DNA of 29,762 nt from CAZDIO01 sp964505555 (GCA_964505555.1 CAZDIO010000148.1:1-29762), one strand, 5' to 3'. Shown: positions 15,166 through 24,308, counted from the stretch's first letter. Notes: generated by a model not told the origin, from the letters alone. Numbers and translations: made by a program.

Positions 15166-16425
15166 TTATGCTAAGTTAATAATCTCATTTAGCAGATCGT
15201 CAATACTTGTGATCACTCGAGCACTTCCTTGAAACCCTCGTTGGAGAGAGATCAATTTAATAAAGTCATCAGCGATATCGGCAGTTGAGAGTTCAAGAGA
15301 TCCAGATTGAGTGCTTCCGAATTTTCCACTTCCAGGAGTTCCAATAACAGGTTCTCCAGAATTAGCGCTCTCCGTATAGAGTGAATCCCCAGAACGACTC
15401 AACCCTTCAGCATTGGCAAACGTTGCCAGTGCAACCGTTCCAATCGAAGTTGTCAGACCGTTATCAAGCTGGGCAAACAACGTTCCGTCGCTTTGAACGC
15501 TCACCGAAACAATGTTTCCGACCCCTTTACCGTTTTGACTAATAGAACTAATCGATGAAGGAGCAGAAAACTGTGTAAACGGATCGAAATTTACTTCGAT
15601 ATCACCTGTTTCTGATCCATTGTTCCACACTGGAGCTAAGGTCATGTCTGGGGCGCTAAATGATGTTCGCACACCACTTCCATCAAAGGTCATTACAAGA
15701 TCGCTTCCTACCTGCTCGGGTTCCCCAGCAGTCCCTCCTGTGACATCTTCCCCGTTTACGTAGGCCTGCGCTGTCCACTCTCCATCATCGGTATGAAAGA
15801 AAAAGAAGGTTAGGGAGTGCTGTGCGCCAAGTGAGTCAAACACGTCAACGTTTGTAAAATACTCTGCTTCGTTAAAGAGAGTAGAGAAGGACGATCCAGC
15901 CGCAGGAAGGGTAGCGTTTGGTGTAGTTGAAGCGTCTAGATTTCCAGTAATTGTGGCTGCCGTTGTGTCGATATTTGCTTGGGAGATATTGTTAACGTTT
16001 AGCTCTTCAAGACCGCCCGCACCGTCTGCTGGGAAGCCAAGAACCGAAAGTCCGTTTTGGTTAATGAGGATACCATCGGTGGAGATACTGAAGTTTCCAG
16101 CCCGTGAATAGAAACGACCAGAACCTTGACCCAAGACAAAAAATCCATCTCCGTCAATCGCGACGTCGAGTCCTCGACCGGTGGATTCAAATGTTCCCTG
16201 GGTAAAAATCGGAGTTACCGATATAACCTGACTACCATTTCCTGCTGTGGCACTTCCACCACCACCACCAATGCTCTGTGAAAGTAGGTCCGTGAAATTT
16301 GCTCGAGATGCTTTGTATGCGACGGTATTTGAGTTAGCGATGTTATCCGCTAATACAGCAATCGCTGTTCCGTGACTCTGAATACCTGCGCGACCCGCAA
16401 ATAAACCATTTACAATACCTGCCAC
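15166..16425 (-). CDS. flgE: Flagellar hook protein
   Basis: 419 residues. The N-terminal rod/hook signature GLFAGRAGIQSHGTAIAVLADNIANSNTVAYKASRANF, the flagellar basal-body rod motif, is followed by the D1 block STGRGLDVAIDGDGFFVL. The C-terminal coiled segment is SLELSTADIADDFIKLISLQRGFQGSARVITSIDDLLNEIINL. It polymerises into the hook that joins rod and filament. The central D2 part carries DVFDSLGAQHSLTFFFF, which is conserved in FlgE. The start is GTG, with a good site GGGAGG 4 nt upstream. The gene is last in fliK-flgD-flgE. Length is about average for the family. Confidence 0.95.
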   Translation of the reverse strand: MAGIVNGLFAGRAGIQSHGTAIAVLADNIANSNTVAYKASRANFTDLLSQSIGGGGGSATAGNGSQVISVTPIFTQGTFESTGRGLDVAIDGDGFFVLGQGSGRFYSRAGNFSISTDGILINQNGLSVLGFPADGAGGLEELNVNNISQANIDTTAATITGNLDASTTPNATLPAAGSSFSTLFNEAEYFTNVDVFDSLGAQHSLTFFFFHTDDGEWTAQAYVNGEDVTGGTAGEPEQVGSDLVMTFDGSGVRTSFSAPDMTLAPVWNNGSETGDIEVNFDPFTQFSAPSSISSISQNGKGVGNIVSVSVQSDGTLFAQLDNGLTTSIGTVALATFANAEGLSRSGDSLYTESANSGEPVIGTPGSGKFGSTQSGSLELSTADIADDFIKLISLQRGFQGSARVITSIDDLLNEIINLA

Positions 16426-16465
16426 AGATCCTCCCTTTGTTCCTTATGTTTAAAACCTAAAACTC

Positions 16466-17164
16466 TTACGCCCGTTTCGGAGCTAAATACACCTCAATAA
16501 CCTCGTCAAGAGCAACTTGAACTCCGTTTACTATCAGTGACGGCTCTGGTTCCACTACAAAGCCTTCTACTGTTCCAGTAACCTTTGAGTCCAGAGTTAC
16601 AAAGCTTCCATCTCCATTGACTCCCACCGCTCGAACTTCATATGAACCGTTCGAAACATCGATATTCTCTAAGGTGATCATCTTTCGACCCGGTTCCAGA
16701 TCGTCAATCGTATAACTCTTTGATACCTGTCCATTTTCATCCACGAGATCCACCCGCGCAGACTGAATCCCCGCTGGAAGATCAACAAGCACATTTGGAC
16801 CTTTTCCTCCAGCAACCTGAACAAACTGATCTTTAAGAACGACTTCATGTCCAAGAAATGACGCCATTGAACTTACGGAACCACTTCCGCCAAGGTTTCC
16901 ACCTTCACCGAGTTTCTTATTGATATCTACAAGTTGCTCAAGTTGACTAAATTGTGCAAGCTGTACCGCAAACTCCTCATTGTTCATCGGATTGAGAGGA
17001 TCCTGATGTTGGAGTTGATTTACAAGAAGTGTAAGAAACTCGTGTTGATCAACAATGTTTCTATTTGTATCAGTGCTCTGATTTGCAGTAGGAGATGAAG
17101 ACTGACCAAGTCCTTCAAGCGCCTTGCTCTGTGTTATCTTTTTTATGTTATTTTCATCAGCCAT
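16466..17164 (-). CDS. flgD: Flagellar hook assembly (hook cap) protein
   Basis: 232 residues. The N-terminal FlgD signature reads DQHEFLTLLVNQLQHQDPLNPMNNEEFAVQLAQFSQLEQLVDIN (about 40-85). The following half matches the FlgD Ig-like/tudor regions: FLGHEVVLKD, then VDLPAGIQSARVDLVDENGQV and GSYEVRAVGVNGDG. It caps the growing hook to let FlgE subunits fold in and is lost when the hook is complete. It lies between fliK (27 bases upstream) and flgE (40 bases downstream) in one operon. The N-terminal 35 residues are polar and Ser/Thr/Asn-rich. Confidence 0.95.
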   Translation of the reverse strand: MADENNIKKITQSKALEGLGQSSSPTANQSTDTNRNIVDQHEFLTLLVNQLQHQDPLNPMNNEEFAVQLAQFSQLEQLVDINKKLGEGGNLGGSGSVSSMASFLGHEVVLKDQFVQVAGGKGPNVLVDLPAGIQSARVDLVDENGQVSKSYTIDDLEPGRKMITLENIDVSNGSYEVRAVGVNGDGSFVTLDSKVTGTVEGFVVEPEPSLIVNGVQVALDEVIEVYLAPKRA

Positions 17165-17191
17165 AGTGTGTCTCTCTAAGCTTTTCTACCT

Positions 17192-18616
17192 TTATGCAAC
17201 CCAACTTGGACTATAGGAGTCTACAGACTCGTAGGCGCCTCGTGTTGTTGATTCTGGTGCAGAGCCTTCATACCCAAACTGTTTTCCCCCACGAGCATTC
17301 TTCTCTTCGAGAAAACGATTAAACTGTGCAAACTCACTTTCCCCTTTTTCTGCTCCCACACTCACATGCACATTGTCTAACTTAAGACCTGCTGCCGTCA
17401 ACAACTGTGTTAATTCAGGCAGTTTTGCTCGTATAAGTGCCTCTACCTCTGGAGATTCAGGAGTGAGTCGAGCATATACCTGGCCAGAGCGTTGGGTTAC
17501 CTTGACATTTACCTGCCCCAGTTCTGAGGGTTCAAGTCGAAATGTCAGAGTATCTGGAGTTCGACTTTTTAGCGCGGTCTCAATAGCTTTTTCGATTCTT
17601 TCTAATATCTGCTGTTGATTGCTTGCAAGCGTTTTTGAGGTATTTGCTAAACGTTCATTATTCTGGGCGCCCTTATCAAGAGAGCGGTTTTGAAATGAAG
17701 GGACCTCTGGTGTCGTGCCTGAAGTTCGTGGAACAGTAAGGACATTTTGTGAGGGGCCAAGGAGCTCACGAATATCTGCCTGTTTTCCTGTTAAGAAGTT
17801 TTGTAGAGAAAACACGTTTCTCATTGCTTGAACAGGAATATCTCCAAGTTTCTGAGTGTCGGTAGGAACCAAGTTTTCAGGAGTAAGAACTTTCTCTTCG
17901 GTCGCTTGAACATTAAGAAGTGGTGCAGGAGCAATTTGTTTTGCCGCTTGTAGAGAGGTGCGCTGCAAACGAGATTCTCCAGTAACGGCATTACTCTCTG
18001 GTGCCAGTGGAGCAGCGGCTGCTTCCTTTATGATTGCCTGAGGAGCTTCTGAAACTTTAAGTGCCTTTGCTTGAAGAGAGGTTCCCGAAGCGGTAACGAT
18101 AGGCGAATCCTTTTGAAAGAAAGCTGGAGTTGCTGCTTGTTGAGGAGTCTCCTTTTTGGCTGATTCTGTAGTCTCTTCTGAAACGTTCAGAGAGGTAGTT
18201 TCTGGTTTTGTTTCAACCGGAACCGGCGCTGTTTGGACTGTTTCTTCTTTGGGAGTTTCTTTTACTAATTTTTCTTTTGAATGAGCATCTTTGGTGGTTT
18301 CTACTTGATCTACTTGATCGCGTACAACAATCTCTTCTTCCTCAGCGCTCTTTCTCTCTACGGTATTTTCAACAGGGAGTTCGACCTCTTCTTTTAAGGG
18401 TTTTTCTGGTGCAGGCGGGGGCTTAATAGGGGAGAGATTTTGAAAGAAGGCATCAAAGAGAAAACTCCCTGAAAAAAATGAACTAAAGAGATTAGCAAAG
18501 CTCTGCGAGCCAGCTGTTGGTGCAGAGGGAAGAGCCACGCTTATCTGTGGTTTCCCTTGCTGTTTCGTCTCTTCGACGCTCTGCTTACTTTCAACCATTG
18601 ATTTTATCTGAATCAT
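17192..18616 (-). CDS. fliK: Flagellar hook-length control protein
   Basis: 474 residues. The C-terminal domain (about 345-425) is the conserved FliK domain: LTFRLEPSELGQVNVKVTQRSGQVYARLTPESPEVEALIRAKLPELTQLLTAAGLKLDNVHVSV. It binds FlhB and triggers the export switch once the hook reaches length. The N-terminal 300 residues are low-complexity, rich in E, K, T, P and A (EKPLKEEVELPVENTVERKS), the usual flexible ruler. The start ATG is preceded by GGAGG 4 nt upstream. It heads the fliK-flgD-flgE operon; I could not identify a sigma54 or sigma28 promoter upstream. The orphan FlhB-tail protein at 12546 is a possible partner. Confidence 0.9.
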   Translation of the reverse strand: MIQIKSMVESKQSVEETKQQGKPQISVALPSAPTAGSQSFANLFSSFFSGSFLFDAFFQNLSPIKPPPAPEKPLKEEVELPVENTVERKSAEEEEIVVRDQVDQVETTKDAHSKEKLVKETPKEETVQTAPVPVETKPETTSLNVSEETTESAKKETPQQAATPAFFQKDSPIVTASGTSLQAKALKVSEAPQAIIKEAAAAPLAPESNAVTGESRLQRTSLQAAKQIAPAPLLNVQATEEKVLTPENLVPTDTQKLGDIPVQAMRNVFSLQNFLTGKQADIRELLGPSQNVLTVPRTSGTTPEVPSFQNRSLDKGAQNNERLANTSKTLASNQQQILERIEKAIETALKSRTPDTLTFRLEPSELGQVNVKVTQRSGQVYARLTPESPEVEALIRAKLPELTQLLTAAGLKLDNVHVSVGAEKGESEFAQFNRFLEEKNARGGKQFGYEGSAPESTTRGAYESVDSYSPSWVA

Positions 18617-18980
18617 TTGCCTCCAGTTTCAACCACCCACTCCACCTCAACCTACTCAGAGATAAGCAAAAGTTGATCCAAACACCTATTTCCGGGAGAA
18701 AAGATATACTTACTGTAATATTAAGACGTTAGAGAGGGCTAAAAAACGTAAGGGCAGGCCACGATTGTCGCCCCTGGAAATTCTTGCCGGAAAATGTTGC
18801 CGCTGGGGCTATTTCACTTTAGATAATGCAGGACTTCTTCCTGTCGTTGCGAGCGAAGCGAAGCAATCTCGAACCCTTATTTGTAGTATGAGATTGCTTC
18901 GCTTCGCCCGGCGGCCGGGCCTCCCGGCTCGCAACGACAGGAAACGGTGAATTTGTTCATTTAAAATGGAACAGCTCTTA
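18617..18980. other. Intergenic region of 364 bases
   Basis: It separates the stop of the DsbA-like gene from the start of fliK, both on the minus strand. It holds the REP-like palindrome (18841-18940) and the fliK ribosome binding site. A TATATC box near 18700 is AT-rich enough for a promoter, but no matching -35 is clear. No gene is supported. Confidence 0.6.
18841..18940. repeat. 100-bp REP-like palindrome with an insert in one arm
   Basis: The element starts CTGTCGTTGCGAGC (18841-18854) and ends with its exact complement GCTCGCAACGACAG (18927-18940). Inside, GAAGCGAAGCAATCTC (18855-18870) pairs with GAGATTGCTTCGCTTC (18890-18905) around a 19-base loop. The right arm carries 21 extra bases at 18906-18926 (GCCCGGCGGCCGGGC then CTCCCG), themselves self-complementary. 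The sequence GCGAGCGAAGCGAAGCAATCTC is a widespread intergenic repeat type in many bacterial genomes, usually present in many copies. Non-coding. Confidence 0.8.
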
Positions 18981-19802
18981 TTACAGCAACCGCTCTATCT
19001 GAGCTTCAAAGACTGCATACGGTTGTGCGCCGCGGATAATTACTCCTTTGTAGTCCCCGCGATCGTTTTTTTTCCCGATAAAAAATCCAGGAGCACCTTT
19101 TATGCCGATTCGTTTTCCGTCTTGTTGATCCTCTGCAATCTCTTTACGATAGCGATTACTTTCTACACATTCTTTTATCTTTGCTACGTTAAGACCAGAG
19201 ATCTGCGTTTGCAAGGAAGAAAATTCTCCGCGATCAACAAGAGTTTGATTTTCAAAAAGGAGCTTGTGCATCTCCCAATAACGACCCTGTTCTCCCGCGC
19301 AATTTGCTAATGTCGCTGCCTGCTCTGATTGGTTGTGAGAATCAAGAGGAAAGTCACGAAAGATAAGTTTAATCTTTCCTGAAGAGATAAAGTTTGATTG
19401 TAATTTAGCAAACGTTGTTTCAAAAAACTCCCGGCAAGGTTTGCACTGGTATTCACTAAAAGCAATGATTACTACCGCTGAATCTTTTCCCCCAAGAAAG
19501 GGATCATCCCGTTCGCTCCCATTGAGAGTAAAGGTTGTGTCAAATACAGCTGGTTCAAGCAATTTACTACGACTAAGAATCTGTTTTAAAACTCGGAGCT
19601 CTTTTTCCATACGTTCAGTGTTGTCAGAGAGCTCTTGAATGTTTTTTTCTTGAATGGCCAGAGAGAGAGAATACTGTTCAATTTTATTTGTTGAATACGC
19701 TTGCCAAAGAATGATAGCTCCTAAAATAATATAGAGAATGGGTAGCAAGGGGGGACTTGGCCGCTTCCAGTTCCGTATAAAACTTTTTAAACTGTTTACC
19801 AT
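18981..19802 (-). CDS. Membrane-tethered DsbA-like thiol oxidoreductase
   Basis: 273 residues from the ATG at 19802. In the longer numbering from GTG 19853, residues 37-54 are a single membrane anchor (LLPILYIILGAIILWQAYS), 60-95 a short coiled coil, and 118-290 the thioredoxin-like DsbA/BdbD (Thioredoxin_4) domain. The active site is CKPC (137-140) in AFSEYQCKPCREFF, with IFRDFPLD and the cis-proline loop GIKGAPGFFIG. It should act in the periplasm on disulfides; a CKPC centre is unusual compared with CPHC, so the redox direction is uncertain. The longer start overlaps comF by 32 bases; 19802 leaves 19 bases and places the anchor near the N-terminus. Neither has a strong ribosome binding site. 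It ends the gpmI-comF run. Confidence 0.75.
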   Translation of the reverse strand: MVNSLKSFIRNWKRPSPPLLPILYIILGAIILWQAYSTNKIEQYSLSLAIQEKNIQELSDNTERMEKELRVLKQILSRSKLLEPAVFDTTFTLNGSERDDPFLGGKDSAVVIIAFSEYQCKPCREFFETTFAKLQSNFISSGKIKLIFRDFPLDSHNQSEQAATLANCAGEQGRYWEMHKLLFENQTLVDRGEFSSLQTQISGLNVAKIKECVESNRYRKEIAEDQQDGKRIGIKGAPGFFIGKKNDRGDYKGVIIRGAQPYAVFEAQIERLL

Positions 19803-19821
19803 TGTGGCTACTATGTTTTTA

Positions 19822-20730
19822 TCAACCGTTTCCGACACGATCCAAATCATCACGAAGATTAATATGTTGAGAAGGAAGTAGCCGATTTGCTTGAAACTCC
19901 AGGGAACGGCATACCGTCACCGCATCTACTGCTTTGGCACCACCTTCAAGGAGCTCGCTTGCGGCAGAAAAAAGGCTTGCACCGGTAGTCATAACATCAT
20001 CTACCAATAACACTATCTTTCCAGCAATTCGTTTTTCGTTGACGGAGAAGGCATCTTTAACGTTTTTGTGACGATCCGTGATCTCTAAGCTTGTTTGTGG
20101 AGGGCGTGGTCGTTTTGAGCGCAGCGAAGTGCAATCAACAGGAAGTAGCAAGTGCTTCCCCAGTATTCGGCTAATGAGTCCGATATGATTATACCCCCTT
20201 CTCTTGAGTGTCTCTATCGAAGAGGGGAGGGGAATGATTATATCCCAATCATATGCGCGAAATGTGCCTTTTGAGGCAAGACAGCTCGCAAGAAGCTCTC
20301 CGATATATTTACTAAGCAGTCGTTCATTTCCATACTTTAGCGCCTTAACGACCCCTTTTGCTCGGGCGGTGTAGCGCCACATGGAATGAATTCTCCGTAA
20401 TGGCGGGGGCCAGAGATAGCAGGCGACACACCGCTGAGCCTGATTTCCCCATGAAGTGGTTTTCTCCTCACACACTTCGCAGAGCGAGGATTCCAGTTGG
20501 TGCACCTTCCTTTCCAATGCTTGAATGTCGTTGAGTGAGAGGGATTGATTTTGTTGTGGAAAAAAGCTCCCTTGAATCTCTCCTCCTGAGGAGAGGGGAT
20601 CGCAATCATGGCAAAGAATGTCACAATGAGCAGAAGGGGGAACCAGCGCACTTAAATCTTTTTTACACACCGCGCAGTGTGGGGGATAGAAAAGATGTAT
20701 GCATTGCGAGAACAAAGTGGAAAACATCAT
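19822..20730 (-). CDS. comF: ComF family phosphoribosyltransferase-like protein
   Basis: 302 residues. The N-terminal zinc-finger region has paired cysteines (HCAVC at 18-22, then HCDILCHDC), with a second cysteine pair set further on (CEVC and RCVAC). The phosphoribosyltransferase domain follows: KGVVKALKYGNERLLSKYIGELLA, WDIIIPLPSS, KRRGYNHIGLISRIL, and the PRPP-binding loop IVLLVDDVMTTGASL. ComF proteins are linked to DNA uptake and single-strand handling in competent bacteria, but occur widely. The insertion of about 60 residues between the zinc motifs, containing FFPQQNQSLSLNDIQALERKVHQLE, is longer than in typical members. It lies 21 bases after gpmI in the same operon. Confidence 0.85.
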   Translation of the reverse strand: MMFSTLFSQCIHLFYPPHCAVCKKDLSALVPPSAHCDILCHDCDPLSSGGEIQGSFFPQQNQSLSLNDIQALERKVHQLESSLCEVCEEKTTSWGNQAQRCVACYLWPPPLRRIHSMWRYTARAKGVVKALKYGNERLLSKYIGELLASCLASKGTFRAYDWDIIIPLPSSIETLKRRGYNHIGLISRILGKHLLLPVDCTSLRSKRPRPPQTSLEITDRHKNVKDAFSVNEKRIAGKIVLLVDDVMTTGASLFSAASELLEGGAKAVDAVTVCRSLEFQANRLLPSQHINLRDDLDRVGNG

Positions 20731-20751
20731 ACGGGCAGCTGTTTTTTCAAA

Positions 20752-22317
20752 CTATTTTTCAATTAATGACTTTCCCGTCATCTCCTGTGGGGGCTGAATT
20801 TCTAAAACTTCGCAGATCGTAGGGGCAATATCACAGAGCGAGGCCCCAGCCCGAAGTGAGATATTTTTTTCTTTGAATCCCACAAGAAAGAGAGGAACGG
20901 GAAACAGTGTATGCGCGGTATGTGGTTCACCGGTTTCATAATCAATCATCTGTTCTGCGTTCCCGTGATCTGCAGTAACGAGGGCAACGCCATTTTGTTT
21001 TCTTAACGCTTCCAAAACTTGTCCTAAGCAGGAATCAACGGTCTCTACTGCTTTAATTGCTGCATCAAGATTTCCCGTGTGACCAACCATATCTCCGTTT
21101 GCGTAATTTACAATATACACATCTCTCCTGTTGTTTTCGATGCTCGAAATCAATTCTCTCGTAACTTCAAACGCACTCATCTCTGGTTTTTGGTCATAGG
21201 TTTTTACCTCGCGAGGAGAAGGGATGAGGATTCGCTCTTCGCCAGGGTAGGGAGTCTCTGTTCCGCCATTAAAGAAATAAGTGACGTGTGGATATTTTTC
21301 GGTTTCTGCAATGCGGAGTTGTTTAAATCCATCTCTTGAGAGCACCTCACCAAGATGATTTGTTGTTGGGGTAGGTTTGAAAAGCACCGTTACGGGAAGA
21401 TCCTTTTCATATTCTGTGAGAGTGAGGATCTTAGAAAGATTTATAACACGCTCTCGAGAAAACCCTTTGAAAGAAGAACTTGGCTCGATAAAAGATCTTA
21501 CGATCTGCCGCATCCGATCCGATCGAAAGTTGGCAAAAAGTACAGCATCTCCCTCTCTGACAAGCGAGCAGTCACCGTGTGGAGTTTGAATGATTATTGG
21601 TTCGAGAAATTCGTCATATTTCCCAGAGTCCTTTTTCTCTTTAAGTATCGAAACAGGATCTCTGGTGTGCTCACCTTTGCCGAGTGTGTAGAGGTCATAG
21701 GCTCTCTGAGTTCTCTCCCATCGACGGTCTCGATCCATTGCGTAGTAGCGCCCGATAATTGATACAAGGTGGGGGAGAGGTTGTGAAAAACCAGAAAGAA
21801 ACTCCTTGAGTCGAGCTATCTCTTCACATGCGGCTTGAGGAGGAGTGTCGCGCCCATCGGTAATCGCATGGACGGAGATTCTCTTTACGCCCGCCTTGTG
21901 GCTTGCAGTAACAAGGGCTTGAATATGTTCAATTGAGCTGTGAACACCGCCGGAACTGGCAAGGCCGATGATATGGAGAACGCTACTTTCTGACTGCCGA
22001 AGGTATTGAAAGGCATCATTAAGTGCCTCAAGCTCTCCCAAAGCATTTCGTTCAATCGCGCGGTTGATTTTTAAAAGCTCTTGCTCAACAACTCTTCCCG
22101 CACCGATGTTGAGATGCCCCACTTCAGAGTTTCCCATCTGTCCTTCTGGAAGCCCAACGCGGGGTCCAAACGTGATCAGTTCTGTTGAAGGAGTAGATTG
22201 TCGTAAGTGATCGAGGATCGGAGTTTTTGCATGAAAGACTGCGTTTCCCTTGGGGTTAGGGTTGTTTCCGATGCCATCAAGGATCGCCAGTAAGAAAGGG
22301 GTATGTGTTTTTCTCAT
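20752..22317 (-). CDS. gpmI: 2,3-bisphosphoglycerate-independent phosphoglycerate mutase
   Basis: 521 residues, the usual length. It interconverts 3- and 2-phosphoglycerate using two Mn ions. Markers: ILDGIG with D14 (the usual W is I here), the catalytic serine S64 in EGQMGNSEVGHLNIGAGR, the HAITDGRDTPP segment, the RYYAMDRDRRWERT block, ANFRSDRMRQI, and the C-terminal VTADHGNAEQM and HTAHTLFPVPL metal ligands. Start ATG with AGGAG 4 nt upstream, overlapping the stop of the TPR gene. In many deltaproteobacteria gpmI follows rsfS and precedes comF; here a TPR gene is in between. Confidence 0.97.
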   Translation of the reverse strand: MRKTHTPFLLAILDGIGNNPNPKGNAVFHAKTPILDHLRQSTPSTELITFGPRVGLPEGQMGNSEVGHLNIGAGRVVEQELLKINRAIERNALGELEALNDAFQYLRQSESSVLHIIGLASSGGVHSSIEHIQALVTASHKAGVKRISVHAITDGRDTPPQAACEEIARLKEFLSGFSQPLPHLVSIIGRYYAMDRDRRWERTQRAYDLYTLGKGEHTRDPVSILKEKKDSGKYDEFLEPIIIQTPHGDCSLVREGDAVLFANFRSDRMRQIVRSFIEPSSSFKGFSRERVINLSKILTLTEYEKDLPVTVLFKPTPTTNHLGEVLSRDGFKQLRIAETEKYPHVTYFFNGGTETPYPGEERILIPSPREVKTYDQKPEMSAFEVTRELISSIENNRRDVYIVNYANGDMVGHTGNLDAAIKAVETVDSCLGQVLEALRKQNGVALVTADHGNAEQMIDYETGEPHTAHTLFPVPLFLVGFKEKNISLRAGASLCDIAPTICEVLEIQPPQEMTGKSLIEK

Positions 22318-22324
22318 TGGACTC

Positions 22325-23674
22325 CTAAGGCGTTGAGAGTCGTGGAGAGGGTTGCTCTATTTGTTCAGAAATTCCTGACGTTCGGCGAGAGCCTCCGTTT
22401 TGGTGAGCAACTCCTTTTAAGATCAGAGCGGAAGCCCCTGTTGAAGAAGCTTCTGCTGCAGTAAACAATATTTGGCAGGAGAGGTGAGGATCTCCTTCGC
22501 GCTCAGCAATTTTTGCTTCAAGAATTGCTGCCGATACAGTGTCTTCGGTTCCCAGGAGATGGTTTGAGCTTTTTATCTTTTGAAGCTCCGATTTTGCCTC
22601 ACGAAGCATTCCCACTGTAAGTAAAACTGAAACGAGGTAGAGATGAGACTGGACGGTGATCCGATCTTCAGGGAGAGAATAAAGGACCGCATTTCGTAGT
22701 GAGGCAATAGCTCCTTCAGGATCTCCTGCCTCGAGCCAGAGCTGCGCAATTTCGTTTAACACAGAGACCTCTTGGGATCGTACAAAAGCCCGAGTGAGGA
22801 GTTTGGTCGCTTCCTTGAGGTTGCCACCTGCTTTTTCAATGAAAGCAAGTTCTATAAGGGCCGAAGGAAAATCTTTGTGTTTTTTTAAAACCTCTTCAAG
22901 TGCCTGCTTTTTTTCGATCCCCTCTTTGTTCGTTGCTTGGTGGAATCGAATCAGCGCAAGCCGCTCTTGCTCTTTACGCTGAATGTCGCCGGAGGTAAGC
23001 CGCACAAGTCGCGCTTGAAAATTGAGCGCATCATCGAAGCGTTGAAGATGTTCGCAGTACGAGATCATCTTTCGTAATACTTTTGTGTTTTCTTCATCAG
23101 CTTGGAAAGCAAGAGCCATATTATCATATGCAGCAGTGTAGTTTCCAAGTTCTTCATGAATCTCTGCTGCAAGAAAAGTTAACTCAAGATTTTTTCTATG
23201 GGTGAGCCGTGCTTCATCAAGAACGTGAAGGGCTCCCTGCAAATCACCCTCCTTTTTATAAACGGAGGCAAGAAGCACACGGGTAACGATATTATTGGGA
23301 TCGTATTCAAGGATCTGCTTAAAGAGAGTTCGTGCAGCTGAATAATTTCCGGAGGCGAGATGCTCACGGGCTTTAATGAAAACTTCCTGATGCTCTGTGA
23401 GCCGCTGCTGGCGTTTTGTTTGTCTCCAATCGAGGTATGAGTGCTTGAGCGCAAAAAAGAAGGCCACCATCGCAGCGATGGTGGCGCCAAGGCAAAAGGT
23501 AACGGTTAGGACTATTGCCAGTGGAGCGTTCCAGGATCTGTCAGTTCCGTAAGTCACGGTGACACTTCCTGAGTTAAGAACAAAGAGATAGGAGAAAATA
23601 GCTCCAAAGAGGAGAAGCGGGATTAAGAGTTTTATAATTCGTGTAGGCATAAGGATACTTCGTGATTCCCCCAT
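22325..23674 (-). CDS. LapA-like membrane domain plus TPR repeats
   Basis: 449 residues. The N-terminal 80 residues have two membrane helices (LLIPLLLFGAIFSYLFVLN and APLAIVLTVTFCLGATIAAMVAFFFAL) with the intervening NSGSVTVTYG, as in LapA/DUF1049 proteins. Then come at least six tetratricopeptide repeats, for example AREHLASGNYSAARTLFKQIL, ASVYKKEGDLQGALHVLDEA and AEIHEELGNYTAAYDNMALAF. In enterics LapA and LapB (YciM) are separate proteins that regulate LPS synthesis; this fused order recalls them, but the LapB rubredoxin domain is missing. A role in envelope assembly is inference. The tail SGISEQIEQPSPRLSTP is disordered. Starts: ATG 23674 or ATG 23650; the second leaves a shorter cytoplasmic N-terminus. 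It is 7 bases from gpmI. Confidence 0.75.
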   Translation of the reverse strand: MGESRSILMPTRIIKLLIPLLLFGAIFSYLFVLNSGSVTVTYGTDRSWNAPLAIVLTVTFCLGATIAAMVAFFFALKHSYLDWRQTKRQQRLTEHQEVFIKAREHLASGNYSAARTLFKQILEYDPNNIVTRVLLASVYKKEGDLQGALHVLDEARLTHRKNLELTFLAAEIHEELGNYTAAYDNMALAFQADEENTKVLRKMISYCEHLQRFDDALNFQARLVRLTSGDIQRKEQERLALIRFHQATNKEGIEKKQALEEVLKKHKDFPSALIELAFIEKAGGNLKEATKLLTRAFVRSQEVSVLNEIAQLWLEAGDPEGAIASLRNAVLYSLPEDRITVQSHLYLVSVLLTVGMLREAKSELQKIKSSNHLLGTEDTVSAAILEAKIAEREGDPHLSCQILFTAAEASSTGASALILKGVAHQNGGSRRTSGISEQIEQPSPRLSTP

Positions 23675-23761
23675 CTTTTAGCGTCTTTTTATGAAATGGG
23701 GCAAGGGGGGCGGATCGTAACGTAGATAATAGCCTGAGGGCATTTAGGCACTAAGAACCTG

Positions 23762-23786
23762 CAACAACAAAACGGGTTTTCAACCC
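23762..23786 (-). terminator. Weak terminator after rsfS
   Basis: On the minus strand, GGGTT, GAA, AACCC then GTTTTGTTGTTG, about 25 bases after the rsfS stop. Short stem and interrupted T-run. The 135-base gap before the TPR gene suggests that the rsfS unit ends here. Confidence 0.4.
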
Positions 23787-23809
23787 CGAAAGGTCTGGGT
23801 GAGGCTATC

Positions 23810-24262
23810 TTAGAACATAATCATTCCGGTGCGGAGTTTCTTTGCTGCTTCTTCTACTTCAGGTCGAAGTCGGAGTCGGAGTCCTTTTGTCCATAGTTCA
23901 TCAAAGCTATAGTACTGCCGAACGGGTTCATAAAAGATGTGCACTACAAAATCTCCGTAATCTAGAATCACCCACTGTGCGGATTCTAATCCTGTGATCC
24001 GGTAAGGACGCTCGCCGAGGTCGCGTAATTTCTCAACAACTTTGTCTACGATGCCACGCACATGTCGATCTGAAGTGCCGCTTGCAATAACAAAATAATC
24101 AGCAATATCGCTCACCGTACGAATGTCTAAGCCGCAAACATCTTGTGCTTTTTGCTCAATGGCGATCTCCATTGCTTTTAGTGTGGCGTCGCTACTTGAA
24201 ATACTTTCTCGAGAAGGTGCCCGGCTGGCACTATTGGAAGGAGGTGTCGAAAGAACGGTCAT
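23810..24262 (-). CDS. rsfS: Ribosomal silencing factor
   Basis: 150 residues. The RsfS/Iojap domain is complete: KAQDVCGLDIRTVSDIADYFVIASGTSDRHVRGIVDKVVEKL, then GLESAQWVILDYGDFVVHIFYEPVRQYYSFDELW. It binds L14 on the 50S subunit and blocks subunit joining when nutrients are low. The N-terminal 28 residues (TPPSNSASRAPSRESISSS) are an unstructured extension beyond the usual start, and the C-terminal 25 residues are also extra. A promoter is present just upstream (24337-24309), so it is not simply the fourth gene of the rplU operon. Confidence 0.92.
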   Translation of the reverse strand: MTVLSTPPSNSASRAPSRESISSSDATLKAMEIAIEQKAQDVCGLDIRTVSDIADYFVIASGTSDRHVRGIVDKVVEKLRDLGERPYRITGLESAQWVILDYGDFVVHIFYEPVRQYYSFDELWTKGLRLRLRPEVEEAAKKLRTGMIMF

Positions 24263-24308
24263 TAATTCGTGGTGTATATATCCCTTAATGATTCACCTAT
24301 TTAGATGC

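Noticed and set aside
18617..18760. Sigma54 or sigma28 promoter for fliK-flgD-flgE
   Set aside because: No GG-N10-GC pair of the right form and no TAAA-N15-GCCGATAA-like sequence was found; only an AT-rich box is present.
18765..18950. Plus-strand frame of 61 residues covering the palindromic element
   Set aside because: It is a translation through the REP-like repeat, without a ribosome binding site.
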